This document shows positions 1 through 6,606 of a DNA stretch of 6,606 bases, one piece after another. Numbering within the stretch: position 1 is the first letter of the stretch; every line of letters starts with the position of its first letter. Below the pieces are notes generated by a model. That model was not told where the DNA came from, did not search any database, and saw nothing but the letters and a program-made list of their open reading frames with translations. The translations under genes and the position numbers were made by a program. Source of the stretch: JBOHSA01 sp050732995 (lineage in GTDB: Bacteria; Gemmatimonadota; Gemmatimonadetes; Gemmatimonadales; GWC2-71-9); contig JBOHSA010000078.1 of assembly GCA_050732995.1 (NCBI GenBank), forward strand, positions 1-6,606, read 5' to 3'.

Positions 1-1
1 C

Positions 2-1591
<1,590 letters not shown>

Positions 1592-1604
1592 GGTCCCCGG
1601 TGGC

Positions 1605-2285
1605 ATGACCATGCGGGAGGAACCGCTCGATCTCCTCGTCGGAGAGACGGCGGGACGGGTCTCCGGGTTGCTCGTGCGGCCGGACGGCGCCCGCGCCCTC
1701 TATGTACTGGCCCACGGCGCCGGCGCCGGGATGCGTCATCCATTCCTCGCCGCCGTCGCCCGGACGCTGGCCGACCGGGGCCTCGCCACGCTCCGGTATC
1801 AGTTTCCCTACATGGAAAAGCGGGAGCGGCGGCCTGACCCGCCCGGTGTGGCCGAGGCCACGGTGCGCGCCGCCGTGCAGGCGGCGGCCGAGCTGGCGCC
1901 CGGACTGCCGCTCCTCGCCGGGGGGAAATCGTTCGGGGGGCGGATGACGTCGTCCGCCGCGGCGAAACAGCCGCTCGCCGCGGTGCGGGGCCTCGTGTTC
2001 CTCGGGTTCCCGCTGCATCCGCCCAAACGGCCCGACGACAAACGGGCCGAGCACCTCGGGGCCGTGACGGTGCCGATGCTGTTTCTCCAGGGCACCCGCG
2101 ACGATCTGGCGGACTTGACCCTGCTCGGCCCGGTTTGCGCCCGGCTGGGAAACCGGGCAACGTTGCACGTCGTCGACGGTGCCGACCACTCGTTCAAGGT
2201 GCTCAAGCGATCGGGGCGCACCGATGCCGAGGCGCTGGACGAGGTGGCGCGGGCCACCGACGAGTGGGTTACGACGATCCTCTGA
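1605..2285 (+). CDS. KANL3/Tex30-type alpha/beta hydrolase (COG3571-like)
   Basis: A 226-residue cytoplasmic-type alpha/beta hydrolase with no signal peptide. It begins MTMREEPLDLL. An early LAHGAGAGMRHPFL segment (oxyanion-region glycines) and the nucleophile elbow GGKSFGGRM with S109 are hallmarks of the KANL3/Tex30 group. The likely acid is D166 or D167 (QGTRDDL), and the base is H195 (GADHSFKV). FLGFPLHPPKRPDDKRAEHL before the acid strand is also typical of the group. The length matches small bacterial members (about 200-230 residues). No physiological substrate is firmly known for this group, so I name none. The start at 1605 is chosen because GAGGT (1590-1594) overlaps the upstream stop 10 bases before it. 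The ATG two codons later (1611), behind GGTGG, is an alternative. An in-frame ATG at 1536 would overlap the peptidase by 56 bases and add a non-conserved Arg-rich leader. Confidence 0.9.
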   Translation: MTMREEPLDLLVGETAGRVSGLLVRPDGARALYVLAHGAGAGMRHPFLAAVARTLADRGLATLRYQFPYMEKRERRPDPPGVAEATVRAAVQAAAELAPGLPLLAGGKSFGGRMTSSAAAKQPLAAVRGLVFLGFPLHPPKRPDDKRAEHLGAVTVPMLFLQGTRDDLADLTLLGPVCARLGNRATLHVVDGADHSFKVLKRSGRTDAEALDEVARATDEWVTTIL

Positions 2286-2300
2286 CAACCGGAGCCGATC

Positions 2301-3980
2301 ATGCGTCGCGTCTGGATGGGGAGCCTGTGGGCCGTGGTCCTCGTGCTGGGCGGCTGCGGGCGACCGGCCTACGACGTGGTCATCCGCGGCGGAACGATCT
2401 ACGACGGGAGCGGCGGCCCATCGGTCACGGGCGACGTCGCGCTCAAAGGCGATACCGTCGCCCTCGTCGGAGCGGTCGGCGAGGCGCGGGGGCGCACGGA
2501 GATCGACGCCCGCGGGCTCGCCGTCACGCCCGGATTCATCAACATGCTGAGCTGGGCGGTCGAAGACTTGATCCACGACGGCCGCTCCCAAAGCGACCTC
2601 CGCCAGGGGGTCACGCTCGAGGTCTTCGGGGAAGGCAGCTCGATGGGTCCGCTGAACGACGCCATGCGACGCGAGGCGATCGAGCAGCAGGGGGACATCA
2701 AGTACGACATCCCCTGGACGAGCCTCGGCGAGTACCTCGACCACCTGGTCGGGCGCGGCATTGCGACCAACGTGGCGTCGTTCCTCGGGACCACGACGGC
2801 GCGGGTGTACGCGCTGGGCTACGCGGATCGGGCGCCGACGGCGGTCGAGCTCGACACGATGCGCGCGCTGGTGCGCCGGGCGATGGAAGCAGGCGCGCTG
2901 GGCATCGGCTCGTCGCTGATTTACGCGCCGGCGTTCTACGCCAAGACCGACGAGCTGGTGGCGCTGGCCGAGGCGGCGGCGCCCTACGGCGGCATGTACA
3001 TCTCGCACATGCGCAGCGAGGGCAATCGGCTGCTCGAAGCGGTGGACGAGCTGATCACGATCGCCGAGCGCGCGGGCGTGCCAGCCGAGATCTACCATCT
3101 CAAAGCCGCCGGTCGGCAGAACTGGGGCAAGCTCGACGCGGTGATCCGCAAGGTCGAGGCGGCGCGCGCCCGGGGACTCAAGATCACGGCCGACATGTAC
3201 AACTACACGGCCGGCGCCACGGGTCTCGACGCCGCCATGCCGCCCTGGGTCCAGGAGGGCGGGCACAAGCAATGGGTCGAGCGCCTGCGTGACCCGGCCA
3301 TCCGGGCACGCGTGGCCCGCGAGATGGCCACACCGACCGACGCCTGGGAGAATTTCTTCGTGGCGGCGGGCCCCGAGAAAATGCTGCTCGTGGCGTTCAA
3401 GAACGACTCATTGAAGCCGCTCACCGGGCTGACGCTCGCCCAGGTGGCCCAGCGGCGCGGCCGCACGCCCCAGGAAACGGCGATGGACCTCGTGATCGAG
3501 GACGACAGCCGCGTCGGGACGGTGTACTTCCTGATGTCCGAGGACAACGTCCGGCGGCAGGTCGCGCTCCCCTGGGTGAGCTTCGGGTCGGACGGCGGCT
3601 CGCTCGCCCCCGAGGGCGTGTTCCTCAAATCCCGACCCCATCCGCGGGCCTACGGCAACGTCGCGCGCCTGCTCGGGCGCTACGTGCGGGACGAGCGCAT
3701 CGTCCCGCTCGAGGAAGCGATCCGGCGCCTGACCTCGCTGCCGGCGACGAACCTGAAGCTCGAGCGGCGCGGCCGGCTCACCCCGGGCCACTACGCCGAC
3801 GTCGTGGTCTTCGATCCCGCGACGGTCCAGGACCACGCCACCTTCGAGAACCCGCATCAGTACGCGACGGGCGTCGCTCACGTCTTCGTGAACGGTGTCC
3901 AGGTGCTCCGGGATGGGGAGCACACGGGGGCGAAGCCCGGCCGCGTGGTGCGCGGCCCGGGGTGGAAAGGCCGGAAGTGA
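2301..3980 (+). CDS. N-acyl-D-amino-acid deacylase-family lipoprotein lacking the HxH motif
   Basis: A 559-residue amidohydrolase-superfamily protein of the D-aminoacylase/N-acyl-D-amino-acid deacylase type, which removes acyl groups from N-acyl-D-amino acids. A short cationic start, a hydrophobic stretch and the lipobox LGGC (Cys19) predict export and lipid anchoring. The body begins YDVVIRGGTIYDGSG, the usual small beta-domain start, and ends with the typical DVVVFDPATV and HVFVNG blocks. Conserved metal-site residues present are H236 (YISHMRSEG), H266 (YHLKAAG) and D431 (GSDGG). However, the usual PGFIDxHTH segment reads PGFINMLSW, so L83 and W85 replace both histidines, and the GNCG-type cysteine position reads GEG (E111). 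The metal site is thus altered, perhaps mononuclear, and activity on D-amino acid amides is uncertain. It may be a natural subfamily. Start: GGAG at 2291-2294 with a 6-base spacer. The gap to the next gene is 1 base. Confidence 0.9.
   Translation: MRRVWMGSLWAVVLVLGGCGRPAYDVVIRGGTIYDGSGGPSVTGDVALKGDTVALVGAVGEARGRTEIDARGLAVTPGFINMLSWAVEDLIHDGRSQSDLRQGVTLEVFGEGSSMGPLNDAMRREAIEQQGDIKYDIPWTSLGEYLDHLVGRGIATNVASFLGTTTARVYALGYADRAPTAVELDTMRALVRRAMEAGALGIGSSLIYAPAFYAKTDELVALAEAAAPYGGMYISHMRSEGNRLLEAVDELITIAERAGVPAEIYHLKAAGRQNWGKLDAVIRKVEAARARGLKITADMYNYTAGATGLDAAMPPWVQEGGHKQWVERLRDPAIRARVAREMATPTDAWENFFVAAGPEKMLLVAFKNDSLKPLTGLTLAQVAQRRGRTPQETAMDLVIEDDSRVGTVYFLMSEDNVRRQVALPWVSFGSDGGSLAPEGVFLKSRPHPRAYGNVARLLGRYVRDERIVPLEEAIRRLTSLPATNLKLERRGRLTPGHYADVVVFDPATVQDHATFENPHQYATGVAHVFVNGVQVLRDGEHTGAKPGRVVRGPGWKGRK
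3973..3980 (+). promoter_or_regulatory. Ribosome binding site of the EVE gene, overlapping the upstream stop
   Basis: GGAAGTGA lies immediately before the EVE start at 3982 and contains the TGA stop of the deacylase-like gene. It differs from the consensus GGAGGTGA by one base. The overlap suggests translational coupling and supports ATG 3982 over the longer in-frame option at 3895. Confidence 0.6.
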
Positions 3981-3981
3981 A

Positions 3982-4392
3982 ATGCCGAGCTACTGGATCC
4001 TCAAGACCGAGCCGTCCACCTACAGCTTCGACGACCTCGCGCGTACCAAGACCGCGGTGTGGGACGGGGTCAAGAACAACCTGGCCTTGAAGCACCTCCG
4101 CGCGATGCGGCCCGGGGACCGCGTCCTCATCTACCATACGGGCGACGAAAAGGCCGTGGTGGGCGAAGCCGTGGTCGTCTCCCAACCCTATCCCGATCCC
4201 AAGGCGAAGGACCCGAAGCTCGCGGTGGTGGACCTCGCGGCGCAGGGGCGACTACCAAGGGCGGTGTCGCTCGCCGGCATCAAAGCGGATCCGGCGTTCA
4301 AGGACCTGGCGCTCGTCCGGATGGGGCGACTTTCGGTGGTCCCGGTGACCGCCGCCCAATGGCAAAGACTGCAATTGCTGGCCAACGGCTAA
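3982..4392 (+). CDS. EVE-domain protein (PUA/YTH-like fold)
   Basis: A 136-residue single-domain protein that is almost entirely one EVE domain. It starts with MPSYWILKTEPSTYSFDDL, the signature opening of the family, followed by VWDGVKNNLALKHLRAM (26-42), GDRVLIYHTG (45-54), VVGEAVVV (59-66), a PYPDPKAKD loop (69-77) and the closing VVPVTAAQW strand and helix (119-127). EVE domains share the PUA/YTH/ASCH-type fold and are proposed to bind modified bases in nucleic acid, in an aromatic pocket; W5, W27 and Y51 are candidate pocket residues. It has no signal or membrane segment, so it acts in the cytoplasm. Here it stands alone, without a fused nuclease or helicase, and between a lipoprotein gene and the bTHX gene (15-base gap), so a housekeeping role is as likely as a defence one. 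The ligand cannot be told from sequence. Confidence 0.93.
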   Translation: MPSYWILKTEPSTYSFDDLARTKTAVWDGVKNNLALKHLRAMRPGDRVLIYHTGDEKAVVGEAVVVSQPYPDPKAKDPKLAVVDLAAQGRLPRAVSLAGIKADPAFKDLALVRMGRLSVVPVTAAQWQRLQLLANG

Positions 4393-4397
4393 CGACT

Positions 4398-4403
4398 GAG
4401 GTG
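4398..4403 (+). promoter_or_regulatory. Strong ribosome binding site of the bTHX gene
   Basis: GAGGTG sits 4 bases upstream of ATG 4408 and 5 bases after the EVE stop. It is one of the clearest Shine-Dalgarno sites in the window and supports the short downstream reading frame as a real, well-translated gene. Confidence 0.7.
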
Positions 4404-4407
4404 CTTT

Positions 4408-4563
4408 ATGGGTAAAGGCGACCTGAGATCCAAGCGCGGCAAGATCCATCGCGGGACCTACGGCAACACTCGGCGCAAGAAAAGCAAGAAGCAGATCGTG
4501 AGGGAACCGCAGGAACCGGTCAGCAAGCCGCCTCCGCGGCCTGCAGGGCCGACCACCGCCTGA
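4408..4563 (+). CDS. thx: Small ribosomal subunit protein bTHX with C-terminal extension
   Basis: A 51-residue, strongly basic protein. The first 28 residues match the tiny 30S protein THX first known from Thermus: MGKGDLRSKRGKIHRGTYGN followed by a Lys/Arg-rich end (TRRKKSKK). The spaced key elements GKGD, RGKI and RGTYG are diagnostic. In Thermus the mature protein is only about 26 residues and lies in a cavity in the head of the 30S subunit, stabilising 16S rRNA. Here a further 20-23 residues rich in Pro, Glu and Thr (REPQEPVSKPPPRPAGPTTA) follow the basic part, which is unusual. The gene is short enough for automated callers to miss. Support: a strong GAGGTG site, last position in the plus-strand run, and a family match from the first codon. 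The tail ends just before a hairpin that includes the stop codon. Confidence 0.88.
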   Translation: MGKGDLRSKRGKIHRGTYGNTRRKKSKKQIVREPQEPVSKPPPRPAGPTTA

Positions 4564-4585
4564 GCCCGGAGAGGAGACTCAGGCG
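4557..4585. terminator. Candidate bidirectional terminator hairpin spanning two convergent stop codons
   Basis: A perfect 8-bp inverted repeat, CGCCTGAG (4557-4564) and CTCAGGCG (4578-4585), is separated by a 13-base purine-rich loop. The left arm holds the bTHX stop (TGA, 4561-4563) and the right arm the ceramidase stop (TCA on the plus strand, 4579-4581). Only 15 bases separate the two genes, so this is the only place for a shared terminator. No T-tract follows on either strand, so classical intrinsic termination is uncertain. Confidence 0.45.
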
Positions 4586-6606
4586 TGACAGTCGGGGCTC
4601 GCGTGCTCGGGAAGGCCGGGCCGAGCCGCCAGCACGACACGGAACGATCCCGGCCGCCGACGCCGGTCCCACCGCACCTCCCAGACGTATCCGACCCGGC
4701 CGTGGGGGGGGGGGCGCAGGGCTCGCACTTCTATTGAAGGATCGTCGTCCCACGCGACGGTCTGCCACGCGCGGTCGACTTGGTGCTCGATCCTGACCAC
4801 CGGGCCGTGGGCGGGCACCAGTCGGCCGGGATAGAGGTCCAGCCAGCTAGCCCGCAGCGTGTCTCCGGCGCACGACAGCTCGAGGAACGTTCGGGTGACT
4901 CGGTCTGGAGCGGGGCCAGCGTCCGGCCGGGCCAGGATCCGCGACGACTTCCCGGGATACGCCGTGAGCGGTTCGATCTCGGCGCGCGGGCTCCGGTCGC
5001 CTCCACGCCCGAGCGCGGCGACCAGCGCGCCCAGCTCTTCCGACAGGACCGCGGCGGTGCGCGGGCCGTACAAGGTGGAGCCGCCCTCGTAGTGCTGGGC
5101 GCCGTACTCGGCGTCGGTCGTCACGTAGGAGATGTAACCGTTCGCCAACCCGATCAGGGCGAGGCTGTCGCCGCGCAGGCCGTGGGTGCGGGCGCTATCG
5201 CGCATGGCCCGTTTCATCCCCGCGCCCGCCATCGTCGTCACCTCGGCCGGGACAGCGGCGAGCAGCATCTCCCCGATCCGCGCCGCCGACAGCTGGGCGA
5301 CCTCCGGGAAGCCGTGGGCCCCGACGATCAGGCGCCGCTGCAGCCCGCCGACCGCCACGCGTTTCTCGCGCTGGCAGCCCGTGGGATTCGGATCCACGGC
5401 GCTTGCGCCTTCTTCCAACCCCACGGCGAAGAGGCCGAACAGCCGCCAGCCGTAGAGCCGGGTGCGGCCGTCTTCGGCGCCTCCCAGCGTGGCGGCGCCG
5501 GCCTCGGGATGGGGGCACAGCGCGGGGTGTCCCTTGAGGCGGAGGACGTGAAACGCCACGGTGACGCGGACGTCACCGTTCAGACGATCACCCAGCGCGT
5601 CGAACAGCCGGGCGGCGCGCCGTCCCAGCGTGTCCCCGGCGGCCTCGACGTAGGCCCGCGCGGCCGCAAGGCACAGGCCCAGATGCGCCGCCGCCGGCGG
5701 CTCCCACGCCCAGGGCGCCGGCGGCGTCCGTGGCCCGCCGGGGTCCACCGGCGGGCGCAGTGACGGCGGGCCGCAGCGCGAGTTAACGGGCCAGTCGGGC
5801 GAGACGTCGCCTTCGGTTCCGTTGGCCATGAGATGCACCGCCCGGCTCCGGAAACCGGGCGGCGCCCCGTTCAAGGAATCGATGTGCCGCTCCAGGCTCC
5901 GCTCGACGATTCCGTGAATGCCCGGATCGAGCAGGTCGTTCTCGGGCGCGTCGCCGGTGCCGTGGATGGCGAACACGCTGAACGCGCCGGCCGGTCGAAA
6001 CCCGACTCTATCCGAACCGTCCCGCGCTTGCTGGTCCACGCGCAACAGCGTCCAGGTGGGATCGACGGCGCGCTGCAGCGGATCGAGGCCGGCGGGCGGC
6101 GGCGCCGGCGGCGTCCACTCCGGCTTGTTGCGCGAGAACGCCTCGTAGCTCCGGTTCCGGGTGTGCCCCCATACCGCGGTCACCCCCCAGGCGGCGCGGG
6201 CGGGGCGCAGATCGGCATGGGCGTCGAGCAGCGCGCGCGCGAAGCGCGACACCAGGAACTCGACCATCGCCGTGTCGTAGCCCACCACCTGCGACACGTT
6301 CTGGTTGTACTGGCGCTCGGCGTAGAAGTGGCCGGGACCGGCGTGCGTGTGCGTGGCCGCCAGGATCAGCCGGTCGGCGCCGACCCCGGTCGCCTCCACG
6401 ATGCGCTGGGCGGTGAGACGATGCAGGTTGGCCGAGATCTGCGGCAGGTCCGCGACCAGGAGCGCGAGCCGCTCGCCCGATCCATCCTCGAGCAGGAGCG
6501 CCCGCGCGTACAGCCGCAGCCGGTAGCCCGTCGCCCGCTTCCCCTCGGGACCGTTGCCGGCGAGTCCCACGCCGGGCGGGGGCGTGATGTCGGCCCGGCC
6601 GAAGCC
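4579..6606 (-). CDS. Neutral/alkaline ceramidase family protein (5' partial)
   Basis: Amidase that hydrolyses the N-acyl bond of ceramide to sphingoid base and fatty acid, usually secreted or periplasmic. 675 residues are visible and the frame stays open past 6606; the first visible residues, GFGRADITPPPG, are the family's N-terminal block, so only the start and any signal peptide are missing. Numbered from the first visible residue: GYRLRLYARAL (27-37), THTHAGPG (85-92, zinc His H86), RNRSYEAF (150-157), FAIHGTGD (212-219, zinc His H215), GDVSPD (266-271, nucleophile S269), VPAEVTTMAG (zinc Glu E455) and NGYISYVTT (zinc Tyr Y491), then QHYEGGSTLYGP. All ligands and the serine are present; the conserved GDVSPN ends in Asp here. 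A C-terminal Ig-like domain follows (about 530-675). Ceramide as the true substrate is inferred; bacterial members may act on other N-acyl lipids or only on exogenous ones. It runs convergent to the other genes. Confidence 0.94.
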   Translation of the reverse strand, partial: GFGRADITPPPGVGLAGNGPEGKRATGYRLRLYARALLLEDGSGERLALLVADLPQISANLHRLTAQRIVEATGVGADRLILAATHTHAGPGHFYAERQYNQNVSQVVGYDTAMVEFLVSRFARALLDAHADLRPARAAWGVTAVWGHTRNRSYEAFSRNKPEWTPPAPPPAGLDPLQRAVDPTWTLLRVDQQARDGSDRVGFRPAGAFSVFAIHGTGDAPENDLLDPGIHGIVERSLERHIDSLNGAPPGFRSRAVHLMANGTEGDVSPDWPVNSRCGPPSLRPPVDPGGPRTPPAPWAWEPPAAAHLGLCLAAARAYVEAAGDTLGRRAARLFDALGDRLNGDVRVTVAFHVLRLKGHPALCPHPEAGAATLGGAEDGRTRLYGWRLFGLFAVGLEEGASAVDPNPTGCQREKRVAVGGLQRRLIVGAHGFPEVAQLSAARIGEMLLAAVPAEVTTMAGAGMKRAMRDSARTHGLRGDSLALIGLANGYISYVTTDAEYGAQHYEGGSTLYGPRTAAVLSEELGALVAALGRGGDRSPRAEIEPLTAYPGKSSRILARPDAGPAPDRVTRTFLELSCAGDTLRASWLDLYPGRLVPAHGPVVRIEHQVDRAWQTVAWDDDPSIEVRALRPPPHGRVGYVWEVRWDRRRRPGSFRVVLAARPGLPEHASPDCHA
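4704..4714. repeat. 11-base poly-G run inside the ceramidase gene
   Basis: Eleven consecutive G on the plus strand, read as C on the ceramidase strand, encode part of RPPPHG in the C-terminal domain. The reading frame is intact at this run length and continues through well-conserved-looking sequence to the stop at 4579. Homopolymers of this length are prone to slippage and to sequencing error. Confidence 0.9.

Noticed and set aside
2135..3292. A 385-codon plus-strand frame overlapping the hydrolase and deacylase genes
   Set aside because: It is out of frame with both, extremely Arg/Gly/Ala rich, and has no plausible ribosome site or family motif.
3982..4392. The EVE gene as part of an anti-phage or modification-dependent restriction system
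   Set aside because: There is no fused or neighbouring nuclease, helicase, McrBC-type GTPase or methyltransferase, and the neighbours are a lipoprotein enzyme and a ribosomal protein.
4780..5763. A 327-codon plus-strand open frame inside the ceramidase region
   Set aside because: It is antisense to a ceramidase with all catalytic motifs intact; the composition (Gln, Arg, Gly, Ala rich) is that of a shadow frame and no domain is recognisable.
5838..5862. An 8-bp inverted repeat (CCGCCCGG / CCGGGCGG) inside the ceramidase gene
   Set aside because: It is all G and C in a GC-rich coding region and lies far from any gene end; expected by chance.
5714..6116. A 16-base direct repeat (GGCGCCGGCGGCGTCC at 5714-5729 and 6101-6116)
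   Set aside because: Both copies are in the same frame and encode TPPAP within proline-rich loops of the ceramidase; low-complexity proline codons explain the match better than a mobile or regulatory repeat.

Overview
This is a very GC-rich window with short intergenic gaps, fully occupied by six protein genes. Both outermost genes run off the window edges. No stretch longer than about 20 bases between genes lacks an assigned role, and no tRNA, rRNA, CRISPR array or mobile element was seen. The mix of a propeller-type M28 peptidase, an N-acyl-D-amino-acid deacylase-like lipoprotein and a neutral ceramidase suggests an uncultured, hydrolase-rich, high-GC soil or sediment bacterium. Gemmatimonadota, Acidobacteriota or Rokubacteria are guesses from gene style; the sequence alone does not fix the phylum.

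Layout: positions 2-4563 hold five plus-strand genes with gaps of 1 to 15 bases, so they look like one transcription unit whose promoter lies left of the window. In order they are: (1) the 3' part of an exported-type M28 zinc peptidase with an N-terminal TolB/WD40-like propeller and a C-terminal fibronectin III domain; (2) a KANL3/Tex30-type alpha/beta hydrolase (COG3571-like); (3) a lipoprotein of the N-acyl-D-amino-acid deacylase (amidohydrolase) family that lacks the HxH metal motif; (4) a small EVE-domain protein; (5) a 51-codon gene for the small ribosomal protein bTHX with an unusual proline-rich tail. On the minus strand, from 6606 down to 4579, is most of a neutral/alkaline ceramidase, convergent with the first group. 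The two convergent stop codons sit in the two arms of a perfect 8-bp inverted repeat, a candidate bidirectional terminator.

Functionally, three of the six genes (peptidase, deacylase-like lipoprotein, ceramidase) belong to families that break amide bonds, and the lipoprotein carries an export signal. A scavenging role for peptides and N-acylated compounds outside the cytoplasm is a reasonable inference, not a demonstrated pathway. The EVE and bTHX genes are cytoplasmic and housekeeping-like, and their place at the end of the hydrolase run may be only an operon-packing effect. I do not see convincing evidence of a new defence or mobile system. The items most worth checking are the HxH-less deacylase, the EVE-bTHX pair with the extended bTHX, and the stop-codon hairpin.
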